From: Tigriopus japonicus
Taxonomy: Eukaryota; Arthropoda; Copepoda; Harpacticoida; Harpacticidae
DNA length: 64,000 nt
Reading direction: 5' to 3'
NCBI GenBank assembly: GCA_010645155.1
Contig: CM021312.1
Location: forward strand, 10,800,874 to 10,864,873
Shown here in pieces: positions 24,587-35,117 of this stretch (position 1 is the stretch's first letter; each line of letters opens with the position of its first letter). The notes beneath the pieces are model-generated. The model was given only the letters and a program-made list of their open reading frames with translations. It searched no databases and was not told the origin of the DNA. A program made the translations under genes and the position numbers.

Positions 24587-24621
24587 TGAAGGGAATGTCA
24601 TTTCACAAGCAGGCCAATTTT

Positions 24622-26106
24622 TCAAATGTCGCATACTGGAGCTGGTTTGGTGCCACAAGTCTCATCAATTGGATTGAAGGTGTTTCCTGACACCAGCTGA
24701 GAGTTGACTTCTCTCAACAGAGGGTATGGCACATCAGAATAGGCTCCACTGTAGTCATCCTGATCCACAGAGAACACCATCACACCTCCAAGGTTCAAGT
24801 CATTGGCCATCTGGGCCTTCAAACCAGCAGATTGGACATCTTCATAGCCAATCCAGTATTTACCATTGACCATGTAGGGCACACGTTGACAATCATCTCG
24901 AACAACAGTCCAAGCTTTAGGCGTGGCACCAGGCAAGTAGGAGAGGGAATCATCTTGTTGGATCTTGAGGATCTCTTGGAAGCTCCAAGAGCCACTCTGG
25001 TGCATGATGGGTCCAGGGTTGATTGAGCCAGCAGCGGGGCAATAAAGGCCATTGTTGGAAGCATCTTCCAACATGAATCCATTGCCATAGGCAGGAATAC
25101 CCATAACCAGCTTGGTTGGATCACCACCCTTTTGGAGGATGTATCGAATCCCATCATATACATTAAGACCATATCCAGGATGCATGACATCTTCCTCGTC
25201 ATTGATTCGGAAAATTGGTGCCTCATGAGCAGTGTATCTGACCATGACAAGAAAATATTATTCAATAGATTGAGTTGCCTTCACTCAAACCAAACACATC
25301 ACAATTGTTAATAATATGTACAATATTCGAAAGCAGATCTCACACTTACTCATGGCCGTTATAGAAGGAATGATAATCATATGAAATGACGCTCAGGAAA
25401 TTGGCATTTTCCGACAGGAATGGAATGTCGTAGCCCAAATCAACCCGGTCATACTCAGGGAAGAGAGCCAAACTGAGAACCAGTCCATTCAAATCAAAAG
25501 CAGCCTTCATCTCGCCAACGAGAAGGTCAAGATTGCGTTTGTCTTCTTCCTCAGGGAACTCCCAATCAATGTCCAGACCCTTGAACCCAAAGCGTTGCAG
25601 ATAGTCCAAAGAGCTGTCAATAAAGGCTTGACGTTTGACTGGATCCTTGGCCATGTTGGAGAACTTTTGAGGTCCTTCAGTGTATCCACCCACGGACAAC
25701 ATGGGGGTGAATGTCTCTGAAGCCAAGGCAGTGAATCGTCGGTAGGAGTCAAAATTGCACTCTCCAATGCCGCAATCTGTAGGACCAAGATCATACCAAG
25801 GATCTACTGGCATCAGAGACCACGTGGCTGTATCAATATCAGCATAAGCATAGATTCCATGAGAACATAAGGATGGGTCAACCCAAGCAACATCAAAATG
25901 CCCTGGATCCTCCCTGAAAGTGATTGGTTGCAGTTTTTGAGCCAATGTTTTATGTGAACCATGGCAAAAACAGCTCCTTGAAAATACCTGTAATGAGCCC
26001 AGCTGCCAAAGTAGCAGACAACTAGTTTGTCAGATTGTTGGGCTGGTTGAGTGGCTGTGATGGTTGAAATGACCATGAAGGCCAAGACCAAACATAAAAG
26101 TTTCAT
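24622..26106 (-). CDS. Secreted GH18 chitinase, three exons, 432 aa
   Basis: The coding exons are 26106-25988, 25913-25350 and 25237-24622. Both introns are GT/AG and the joins keep frame (HYR|EDPG and NGHE|YTAHE). Residues 1-18 form a signal peptide, so the protein should be secreted. The GH18 active-site motif is at 150-160 (FKGLDIDWEFP): Asp154, Asp156 and the proton donor Glu158 are present, but the first Asp of DxxDxDxE is Lys151. SYDYH and a C-terminal GGVMVFSVDQDD (family: W at the F position) complete the barrel. There is no chitin-binding domain after the barrel. By family knowledge it cleaves beta-1,4 chitin, in cuticle turnover, digestion or defence; which one cannot be read here. 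The altered residues leave room for a weak or modified activity. Confidence 0.93.
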
Positions 26107-26190
26107 ATCTTTTGATATTGTAGTGTTGCTTGCCAGACTGAACTCTTTGATGGGAAATTGTAGAGTGACTATTCTTATGTGTATAGGTGT

Positions 26191-26200
26191 CTTTTATAGC
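26191..26200 (-). promoter_or_regulatory. TATA box of the chitinase gene
   Basis: On the minus strand GCTATAAAAG lies 85-94 bp upstream of the ATG. About 30 bp downstream of it is AGTCACTCT, close to an arthropod initiator, which would give a 5' leader of roughly 55-60 nt. Confidence 0.6.
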
Positions 26201-26209
26201 TCTCAAATC

Positions 26210-28900
26210 CCTCAGTAGATAGAATAAGGTACAAAGGAGCAAGCACAAATAATAGAGATTAAGGACTGACTACGTGACGTGTGTGTCGGGTTTGACATAC
26301 TTTACAGGTACTTGGACTTTCACAGATGGGGCATCTATCTCCCTTGCTTTGGTTGAAGTAAAAATAGGGATAATTGGGGGAAAATGAAGATTGACAGACA
26401 AACGCAGACAAACCATGTTTGTCTTGTTATTTGCAGCACTAGCAGTTGACCTGATATTGACATGAAATGGACAACCAAAGTCATTTTTGGCCATTTCAAG
26501 CCACTAACGGTTGGAAGTCTACTGATGAGAAACAAACAAATATCGCAAATAACAAACAAAGACAAACAATCGACAGCACACCAAACAAATATAAATTACA
26601 TATAAAAAACAAACAAATTAGAAAGATAAGTCAACAGCTGTTGCTTGTTTTGGTCTCCCCGAAAAATAGGGCTGCCAAAATTTTCACCCCTCGTGTATCA
26701 AAAAAGGTCAAAAGAAAATAGGGGTCTTGAAACTTTTGAAAGTCGGAGCTAAGTGTTCCAGTTGTATTGAATATATCTCTTTCAATTGTATCAATTTTTG
26801 CGGCTAAAATAATCATTAGACAGTTGCTTTTGCAAATCATGACAAATCATGACGGCAACACTGTTTTTATTTGGAAACGGTACAAATTGACCCCAAACAA
26901 ACAAATATTTTAAAAACCCAAACAAATATACAAACAAACAAATAAACGGCCAATTTGTTCGCAACAGTAGTTGGAACCACAGGGCGGAAATACAGAAATT
27001 TTTGTTGGACGAATCACAGTTGTTGACGAGTAAAGGTTACACGTAAAAACTTGATATTTCCGAAGATTATAACCTAAAGTTGTGCCCAAATAAACAAATT
27101 TCCCTTCATGCCAAAGTTGTGTTCGTTTTGAAATGTTGCGATTAAATAATGCGAAGTTAACGTGCAGAATCATGCCTCTTGACTCTTATTCTTGACAGAT
27201 GCTAGGCCCTTAACAATTGGGGCATTTTAAGGCGGAACAAGTGACCATGACTTCAACCCTACAAACGAACTTGTTTGGGCACAACTGCTTGGAAAACGTC
27301 ACAGTCAAAAATCAGCTGGGGCCTGAAAATTGTCCTACAAAATGATAGGTCTGTCTGCCCCAGCGTCTCCTCTCTGGAAACTCTGTGATTGGAACAAATG
27401 TTTTGTGTTTGGGGATGAATGCTTGCTTCAAGCATGCTTCATCAATTGAATTCAACCTCTCCTGGGACTTTTAGTGCTCTCAGGCTTTTATAACTTCTTG
27501 ACACTTTATGAATTTTAGCTTTGTCAAAGTATCTGTGTTGGCAAACTTTTAGTTAAAAAATACTCCAACAAGTTGATAAATTTTCTTAAAGTTAATATTG
27601 GAAGCAGGCTTGTAGCTTGCTTTGGTACAGACAAAGCATTTGAGCTATAGTCCACCAAGGTTTATGCACCAGTCGCACTGTCCATAAAATACATGTGTTT
27701 GCTGATAGAAGTGGTCATAAATCAATTTTGGACAATCTAAAGTGCTTGAAATACTGCTTGGGGATTGTTAATGGACCTGCAAGGAGTTTTTGGTTGAATT
27801 GATAGCTAACATGCCTTGAAGATTGGCGTGAAAAGATTGACATTGAAAAAAATCAGCTATGGTCCATGTCAAAATTGGGTTAAAACACTTGCAGTTCCAT
27901 TTGGAGTATGGGTGGGCAAGAAACCATAAGCCGAAGTGAATCGTGGAAAGTGCTCTACATGGCTCACCTTTTGGTCGTACTTCTTCATTTATCATAGTTT
28001 GTGCAATAGTTTGGTGTTTACATTGAGTAAGGAGCATTGGTTTCATTTGATTTAAGATGTTTCTTTCAAAGAGCTATTTAAGAAAAGTGTTTTCCATTGT
28101 CATGGTCCTTTCTTTTTTAGATTTAATTGGTCGTAATGAATGGTTCATGCGCTATACGCATTAAGACATCCAATCGAGAGAGTTGTCTGTGCTTTATTCA
28201 GCCCACAATCTGTCAAGTGCAATGTAACCAACAAGGGCAATTTCCCTGTCAGATAATTGGCGGGAAACATTTCATACCATCACAGAACATAGTTCATAAA
28301 AGAGAGAAGAATAACCTTTGGCTTGTTAAAATAAAGATGAAATGAAAAATCAAATTCAAGCTTTGCTTCTTTTTTTCCTGAAACCAATTTTAGATTTTTC
28401 TTCTTGTGTGGGTTGCGCTTTTGTTTACTGCCGCTACAAGGAATGTGACGCCGTGGAGAAATGAAATATAAGAAATGATTTAAGCAATTAATTCTTATAC
28501 GAAATTTGGAGAAATTGGAAGACCCATTAGCAGCCATTTTCGTGCCATTATCCGCTTCTCATTCTAGCCGCTTGTCTATCCGCTTTTCCTTTTGCTATTT
28601 TCGTGCCCTTCTATGCGGTGAAGCGGTCGAGAATTGGTCCGTTTATTAGCTTGACTTCTTATCAGCTGATAATTTTGTGCTTTTTCCCGTTTCTCCGTTT
28701 TGTTGCTTGTCCTTATCCGCTTTTCCCATTGCTATTTTCGTGCCCTCCAATGCCGGCGAGCGTTCCAGAATTTGTGCATTTATCCGCCTGCGAAAACAAC
28801 AAGCAAATGCTTGTTCTTATCGAAGTCGACTGCATTGTTCCAACTAGCCTGGATTACGTGGGATTTGGAGGTGCTTTCAGAGCAAAAGTAATCCCTTTTT
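26210..28900. other. Intergenic with dispersed repeats, no gene seen
   Basis: The segment 26540-26945 is rich in CAAA/CAAACAAA on the + strand. The block 26978-27095 (CACAGGGCGGAAATACAG ... AAGTTGTGCCCAAA) recurs in the same orientation at about 62739-62855. Direct repeats of about 55 bp built on ATCCGCTTTTCC and GCTATTTTCGTGCCC lie at 28569-28625 and 28704-28760. No supportable gene. Confidence 0.5.
27397..27648 (-). mobile_element. Diverged reverse copy of the 246-bp MITE
   Basis: It shares TTTTGTGTTTGGGGAT, GCTTCAAGCATGCTTC and ATCAATTGAATTC with the complement of the units at 18159-18654. It ends in a GACAAAGCATTTGAGCTA version of the other terminus. More diverged than the tandem pair. 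Confidence 0.55.
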
Positions 28901-29526
28901 GGTCGCTACAGCTTTAATTGAATACTGGGTTGGGACAGAGCCCATGAATGCTCTTGAAGACATATAGTATCAGATACCTTTCATACCTTCTCTGAGTACT
29001 GTACAGCCCTAACTTCTGGAGCCTCTCCCAATATGAGAGCTCTCTCATTCCTGTGATGTTCCTAGTAAAACATCTTTGGACCTGCTCGACCTTTTGCAAA
29101 CCGCTGAACTCATTGGAGCCCAAATGGGTGAGGCATATTCAAGATGCGGCTGAACAATCGACTTGTACAGAGTTAGCATCGGAATACTATCTCTGGACTT
29201 GAAAGTGCGATAGATCCAGCCGCACGTTTGAAATGCCTTCCCCACTTTCAACTGGATATGCTCATCAAACTTTCCATCATCTTGGACGACAACTCCCAAA
29301 TCTCTCATGGACGATACCTGCTCAATATCACAACCTCCATTGTCTTTGAGAGGAACATCTAATTTTGACGCCCCATACGTCATTGTGCGGAATTTCATCC
29401 CGTTCAATGCCATATTACTCTGACCAACCTAAGAGTAGACTTTTTCCAAGTCCTCAACTAAACATTTTGAGTTCTGACCATTCCTTCTACTTAGAACACT
29501 TACTTAACACTAATTTTGTGTCATCA

Positions 29527-30590
29527 TTAGGGACAGGAAGTTTAGACGAATAAAACTGTCAAATGAAACGAAAAAAGACGAATAAAATTGTCTGATTAGA
29601 CGAAAAAAAAGAAAAAAATACTCGAAAGACGTAAAAAAATCGAATCAATTTCCCAAAAAGGCAAATTAACCTTGCTTATAAGAAAGAAGAAAAATTAAAT
29701 GTCCGTACAGACGAAAAAAGACGTTTGAAACTGTTCCCACAAAATAGACAAAATGTATGTCCCTATTGATGGGGACCAATCTGTCCGCTTGTGCAAAAAA
29801 CGGCGAAATTTAGAAAATATAAAAAAGGAAGTACCTAATGAGCAAGAATTAGCCAGTAGTGCATATGTCACATAAAAACCAAGAGTTAAAAAATGCCTCT
29901 TTTAAAGGAACGTTTTCAGTAGAGCTATAATCAAAATCAGATTTGCAGATCCAATAATTGTTCTGATGGCCTTTTCAACCCCATAGTAATCTTTTCTTGT
30001 CTGTGTCTGTCGAGTAACTCTAAGAGTATAAGTTAATTTGTGAGTGTGGATTGGACTTGGTTTGCGCAAAACCGCAAAAATTTAAAATTGCCCGATTAGA
30101 CGAGAAAAGACTAATAAAATTGCCCGATTAGACGAGAAAAGACTAATAAAATTGCCCGATTAGACGAGAAAAGACTAATAAAATTGCCCGATTAGACGAG
30201 AAAAGACTAATAAAATTGCCCGATTAGACGAGAAAAGACTAATAAAATTGCCCGATTAGACGAGAAAAGACTAATAAAATTGCCCGATTAGACGAGAAAA
30301 GACTAATAAAATTGCCCGATTAGACGAGAAAAGACTAATAAAATTGCCCGATTAGACGAGAAAAGACTAATAAAATTGCCCGATTAGACGAGAAAAGACT
30401 AATAAAATTGCCCGATTAGACGAGAAAAGACTAATAAAATTGCCCGATTAGACGAGAAAAGACTAATAAAATTGCCCGATTAGACAAGAAAAGACTAATA
30501 AAATTGCCCGATTAGACAAGAAAAGACTAATAAAATTGCCCGATTAGACGAGAAAAGAGAAAAACTCGTCTAAAGTTCCTGTCCTTGCTT
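29527..30590. mobile_element. hAT-like non-autonomous element carrying a 32-bp minisatellite
   Basis: The ends are TTAGGGACAGGAAGTTTAGA on the left and the complement of AAGGACAGGAACTTTAGACG on the right. TGTCATCA (29519-29526) and AGTCATCA (30591-30598) flank it, an 8-bp duplication with one difference. The subterminal sequence AGACGAATAAAA resembles the unit of the internal array, so the array may have grown from the terminal sequence. No coding capacity. Confidence 0.75.
30087..30559 (+). repeat. Minisatellite, 15 copies of a 32-bp unit
   Basis: The unit is ATTGCCCGATTAGACGAGAA followed by AAGACTAATAAA. The first unit starts at 30087 and the last at 30535, exactly 14 periods apart. The array is nearly homogeneous. 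Two units near the end share the change GACGAG to GACAAG. The last unit breaks into AGAAAAACTCGTCTAA. Confidence 0.95.
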
Positions 30591-31120
30591 AGTCATCAGC
30601 ATTTGAACAAATATTGGCTTTTGTTCTAAACTTCTGGATTTCTGAAGTCTGGAACTTCTGGAGCAATAAAGAGAATAAACAGGAGCAGACCTAAAAGTGA
30701 ACCTTGTGGAACACCTGACTTGACATCATACATGCCACTAAATGATCCTTCAACCGTAACCATTTGCTTCCTATCACAAGGGGTGCAGATTTCAGGCAAA
30801 CAAGATTTTATGCCCAAAAACATGTTTATTTGCTATTTGCTAGCTTTTAAAGTTTATTTGTCATTTGGGCAAATAAATACAAAAATAGTCATTTTTTGGC
30901 CACATCAAAGAAAAAATTGTTTTTTGGGCAAAAATTAGGGAAAAGAAAATTTTGGCCAAAATAGTTTATTTACAGGATATTTTGATTATTCAACGGAATC
31001 AAAATATTTTCTATTATATGCTCATACACTTGCATTCCATTTTATTGTTTGTTCAACATAATGCTCCTTTTCCGAATTTAGTGGCCAGTTTTGCTATGTT
31101 TCGGTAATTTTTCGTGTCTA

Positions 31121-32394
31121 CAGGCTCTTAGCGATAAATTGGGACGATTTTTAAATGACTGTAGCGGCCGAACGAGTGCATATAGAAGGCTGATATTGCG
31201 GTGGCGTATAAGTTGGATGATTTAGAAACTTTTTGATTACTGCACCGATTCAATCACAACAAAAGCAAAAATGGAACACAAGCGACGAAGTGCGGTCCTT
31301 GAACTCTTTCGCGCGGGGCACACAGTTGCAACCATTGTGAGGCTGCTAAAGTACCCAAAGTCGACAGTTTATCGGATCATCAAGGACTTTAGTGAAAATG
31401 GAAAGACCCAAAGGGCAGAATACCAGCCCAGGTCCTACAAGATCAGGACCCCTCACTTCGTGGCCGGCCTCAAAAGGTCGGTCGACGCCAACCCCAAGAC
31501 CCCCATTAGCATCCTCGCAAAACAGAGGCAGGTGAGCACGTACACCATCAGCAAGGCCCTCAACGACGACCTGGGGTACACATCTAGGTGCAGGCCTGTT
31601 AAGCACTTGCTAACAGCGAAACAGAAGTCACTCCGCGTCGAGAGAGGACAGAAAATTTTGTCTTCATTGAAAAGTACCGGTGGATATCTCCAATTTTTCA
31701 ATGACGAGAAGATCTTCAACGTGGACCAAGTCCACAACCGCAGAAACGACCACTGGATCAGCGCCGAGGCCTCCGACGTTCCCCCTGTCATGACCAGCAA
31801 GAATCCGGCCGCCATCATGGTGTTGGCGGTCATCTCAACGGACGGCGATGTTATGCCGCCGTACTTTTTTAAGAACGGGGAAAAAGTGACCAAGGAGGTG
31901 TACATGAAAGTGAAGAAGACCGTGGTGAAGCCGTGGATGGACCTCGTGGCCAAGGACAGGTCCTACACCTTCCAGCAGGACGGCGCCCCTGCGCACACGG
32001 CCAAGATCGTGGTGGAGTGGTCGAAGGAGCATGTTCCTCATTTTTGGACTCCAGATTTCTGGCCCCCCAATGGTCCGGACTTGAACCCCTGCGACTTCTA
32101 TTTGTGGGGGAGAATAGAGAAGAAGGCTTGTGCAACACCACACAAGAATATCGCATCATTGAAACGATCAGTGACGAGGGAAATGGCGAGGTTAGAGGCC
32201 GCGGAAGTCGCCAGGGCATGCAAGTCTTTCCGGGACCGTGTGGAGGCCGTCGTTCAAGCAAACGGGGGACATAGTGAATAATTATTGTACCTGCTTACCT
32301 AAAGTGTGTCCTATTACAATTTCAGCCTTCTATATGCACTCGCTCGGCCGCTACAGTCATTTAAAAGTCGTCCCAATTTATCGCTAAGACCCTG
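31121..32394 (+). mobile_element. Complete Tc1/mariner-superfamily transposon (DD37D), 1274 bp
   Basis: Terminal inverted repeats of about 72 bp (31121-31192 and 32323-32394) begin CAGGSTCTTAGCGATAAATT and differ at only a few positions. The expected TA duplication is present on both sides (31119-31120 and 32395-32396). The transposase frame is intact. Its GC-richer coding composition stands out from the surrounding AT-rich DNA, which suggests a young arrival, possibly by horizontal transfer. Confidence 0.93.
31271..32281 (+). CDS. Tc1/mariner-superfamily transposase, DD37D, intact
   Basis: This is a 336-aa frame without stops or frameshifts, a normal length for the superfamily. Residues 1-55 form a helix-turn-helix (LFRAGHTVATIVRLLKYPKS) and about 60-115 form a second one, together the paired DNA-binding domain. 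The catalytic residues are Asp145 (FFNDEK), Asp237 (FQQDGAPAH) and Asp275 (PDLNPCDFYLWG). Exactly 37 residues lie between the last two, a DD37D signature. The enzyme would bind the 72-bp terminal repeats and cut and paste the element into TA sites. It starts 79 bp after the left repeat and ends 41 bp before the right one. It may be active; that is inference. Confidence 0.95.
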   Translation: MEHKRRSAVLELFRAGHTVATIVRLLKYPKSTVYRIIKDFSENGKTQRAEYQPRSYKIRTPHFVAGLKRSVDANPKTPISILAKQRQVSTYTISKALNDDLGYTSRCRPVKHLLTAKQKSLRVERGQKILSSLKSTGGYLQFFNDEKIFNVDQVHNRRNDHWISAEASDVPPVMTSKNPAAIMVLAVISTDGDVMPPYFFKNGEKVTKEVYMKVKKTVVKPWMDLVAKDRSYTFQQDGAPAHTAKIVVEWSKEHVPHFWTPDFWPPNGPDLNPCDFYLWGRIEKKACATPHKNIASLKRSVTREMARLEAAEVARACKSFRDRVEAVVQANGGHSE

Positions 32395-32400
32395 TATATG

Positions 32401-32516
32401 CCATTTTATTTGCCAATTCTTTGTTTACTTACCATTTTATTTGCCAATTCTTTGTTTATTTACCATTTTATTTGCCAATCCTTTGTTTATTTACCATTTT
32501 ATTTGCCAATTTGGAC
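32401..32516 (+). repeat. 31-bp direct repeat, about four copies
   Basis: CCATTTTATTTGCCAATTCT begins at 32401, 32432, 32463 and 32494, a period of 31. The array lies in the right arm of the hAT-like element, directly beside the mariner insertion. Confidence 0.9.
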
Positions 32517-32870
32517 GTTTCTTTTTGCCATTTTTTGGGCCTAAAAGGCATGTTTTATTTGCCAGAAATCTACACCCCTACTGATCACTCATGAAACTAC
32601 CAATCCAATTCAGGACCTTACCTTGGATCCCAAACTCTGAGTTGATTGAACAAAAGGAAGGCCAAGATCTACCTTGTCAAAGGCCTTGGAAAAGTCAAAA
32701 TAGACTATATCCACTGACTCATTACCTCCAAGCCCATCAATGATCTGCTCAATATGGTCAACCAACTGGGTGACTACTAAATTGAGCTCGAAACCCATGT
32801 TGCCTTGGGGGAATGAAATCATGGACTCCCAAACAGTTTGGACATCATGATCTCTAAAATCTTTGCAATA

Positions 32871-33969
32871 CTCAAATTTGAAATTGTTATTTTTGCAATT
32901 ACTCTCAAGTTTTCATTTCTTTCCTGTCCTTCTGCTGCCTCTTCTCCCTTTTTGCATCTTTTGCTTTTGCAAATTTGATGAATCTCCAAGCGAAGTAATC
33001 AAAATCCGATTTTCGTTTATCGCTTACTTAAAAAGAAAGCAAATATGAGATAATGTTTTCAGTCTGTATGACGGGAAAGTGTTTGTTGGTTTTGATGTAC
33101 GCACATTGCTTAAGATAAACTGTATTTTTAGATGCTCATGTATCTAGTAGTAGCCTGATACATTGACGAAATAATTTACGCTCTTCAAAGGGATTTCCCA
33201 ACTGTTCATTGTCAATTCTTGCTTTGATCATCAAACAATTGTCAACTCATTGTCAATACTGTATCTGATTAGCTCTTGTTTGCAAATCAGTAAATAGACG
33301 CATGTTTTGCTTCATCCTTTTTTGAGCCATAAATCAAAATGAGTCTCGTGACCCCGTTTAATGCCATCGCTAAATGGAAGGTATGTGCCCAAAAGTCCAT
33401 TATGCACCGCATGAAATTAAGGTGAGCATTTTTCGATATCGAGAGAGTTTTGTAGTGATGTGTTTCGAACCAGGAGTGCTGCCAGTTTTGACTCGGCAGT
33501 TTATCGCTGTTAAAAAGAGCAAATTGTATTAAACTTTTAGAAAAGAACTAAACAGGGACCAATTTGGCAACACTCGAACTAGTTCGATTCCGAGTTTTAT
33601 CGATTGTTATAAAAATCATAGACGTCTATAGAGAGCTCATTGTCGTCATTTTGTTTGCCTTGCCTTTTGCTGAAACTGGCCAGAAGTTGTGTGACAAGGC
33701 AAATACTTCCGAAGAATATCGTGAAATACTTACCCAAACAAGTGGAAGATCATAGTACAAATGGAAGGGCGCAAGACATATTTTCAATGCCAAATCCCAT
33801 AATTGCGTGAACTAATGCCTGTGAATCAAATTATCATCTTCATTGAGCACCTTAGTATAATATGGGAGAAGCAAAGCCTAGATATGAGGCCACATGTCCA
33901 AAAAAACTAATGCTTTTCAAAAGATTGCCTTCTACAAATACGTTTGTTTGGGCAAGTTTCAACTAGTCA
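32871..33969. other. Intergenic, no gene established
   Basis: A short ATG frame at 33340 (MSLVTPFNAIAKWK) is followed by a good donor AAG|GTATGT, but no partner exon was found. The rest is AT-rich and unassigned. Confidence 0.4.
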
Positions 33970-33977
33970 CTGATGAT

Positions 33978-34859
33978 TAGAGGTGTCATTTTGGTGCAAA
34001 TAAAAAGTGCAAAAAGTGCTACTAAAAGTGCAAAAAAAACAGGAAAAAACGCAAATAAAAAGTGCAAATAAAAAAATTTTTTAGTACATTCATTCACACG
34101 CATACTTACACTTACGATCTCACTCACACTTTCCCACTACACTAGAAGGAGGAGTTCCTCAAGGAGATTATATTCCCTCCGACGGTTGATTCCTTAAGCT
34201 ACCTTCCCAAATCCAATCCCAAGTCTGAATGGAATTGATAATCTCGTCGTGCACAAAAACAGCTATTTTGAAGCCAAACACGCCTCTTATTTGTTTGTTG
34301 GACCTACTTTTGAGTGGCAACTCTGAAAACGTCGGATCTCGTAGAAAGATCTCCATGATGAGCTGAGAGAAACACATGCAAATCCAAGGAGAGCTTTTTT
34401 TCTCCTCGTCACTCACTTTGAAGTTAAACCAATTACGATTTTGGTAGCGGCTCAAGTGCTGGACGATATCGACAAAAAACACCTTCAAAAACCAGGTTCC
34501 AAAGCCATATGCAACGATAAGTTCGAGGAGGAAATTGTTGTTTTTCATTGCCTTTGCCAATCTGGTGGTAGCGATCACGAGAGATTTTTCTGGATCAAGA
34601 AAGAACTGATATTTTGGTTTCTCTATGCTTGTGTTTGTGTTCGTATGTGAATGTTTGTAGATGTCAAGCACAACAGAGAAATTCAAGAAAATTGAATCTC
34701 TGACTTCAGATTTAAAAAAAAATATGTTAAAAAAATAAGTTAAAAATGAGTATTTCAAGTACTTTTGGAATTTTAGTCCAAAAATGGCAAAAAGTGCAAA
34801 AAGTGCAAATAAATTGTGAAAAGTGTAAAAAAACATTTTGCGTCAATGCGACATCTCTA
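33978..34859. mobile_element. hAT-like element with an unusual unique interior
   Basis: The ends are TAGAGGTGTCATTTTGGTGC and the complement of TAGAGATGTCGCATTGACGC. A perfect 8-bp duplication CTGATGAT flanks it (33970-33977 and 34860-34867). The outer 100-150 bp on each side are AAAGTGCAAATAAA-type repeats, shared with the element at 51648-52278. The middle (about 34100-34720) is not repeat-like. It carries a minus-strand open frame of 222 codons (34168-34836), part of which overlaps the terminal repeat. Confidence 0.88.
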
Positions 34860-35117
34860 CTGATGATGAACGGCCCTTGCTGCCCACAATGAAATTTCAC
34901 GACCAGCTTGCTCCGGTATCTCCACTCTGGGACCTCTGTGATAAAAATGGATTTCAGTTGACAGAGCTGCCATATTTTAGGGTAAATAAGGTCTATTGCC
35001 TGTTGAAAAGTTTAGTTGTGGTCAGATTTTTGACCCTAAAAAACAAAATGGCAAAACTCTGCCAAAAATCCAACTCGAAACACATCAGTAGACTTTTGCA
35101 CACCATAGTGTCCAAAA

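Larger units (their letters stand above)
30778..32580. mobile_element. hAT-like element inside the LINE, itself holding a mariner-type element
   Basis: The left end is AAGGGGTGCAGATTTCAGGC and the right end is the complement of TAGGGGTGTAGATTTCTGGC. CCTATCAC (30770-30777) and CTGATCAC (32581-32588) flank it, matching at 6 of 8 positions as an old duplication. Both subterminal regions are rich in TTATTTGCCA-type repeats. With the inserted 1274-bp mariner removed the element is about 0.5 kb and non-coding. Confidence 0.7.
28914..32870 (-). pseudogene. LINE copy split into three parts by two DNA-transposon insertions
   Basis: Read on the minus strand, part 1 (32870-32589) carries VTQLVDHIEQIIDGL and motif A VYFDFSKAFDKVD. 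Part 2 (30777-30591) carries CDRKQMVTVEGSF and VKSGVPQGSLLG. Part 3 (29526-28914) begins at DDTKLV and runs through MRDLGVVVQDDGKF, WIYRTFKSRDS and LEYASPIWAPM. Parts 1 and 2 are separated by the element at 30778-32580. Parts 2 and 3 are separated by the element at 29527-30590, which lands at the catalytic A-D-D codons. Frameshifts are also present in part 1 and after DDTKL. It is 3' truncated near 28914. Dead copy, but the parts give a clear insertion history. Confidence 0.88.

Noticed and set aside
28603..28917. 104-codon frame with a hydrophobic start
   Set aside because: It lies over a direct repeat of about 55 bp and has no homologous features.
30087..30559. Regular array that could suggest a CRISPR
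   Set aside because: The 32-bp units are directly contiguous with no unique spacers, and the context is a eukaryotic transposon.
33340..33384. Possible first coding exon MSLVTPFNAIAKWK with donor GTATGT
   Set aside because: No partner exon, domain or promoter could be found and a 14-codon frame is easily random.
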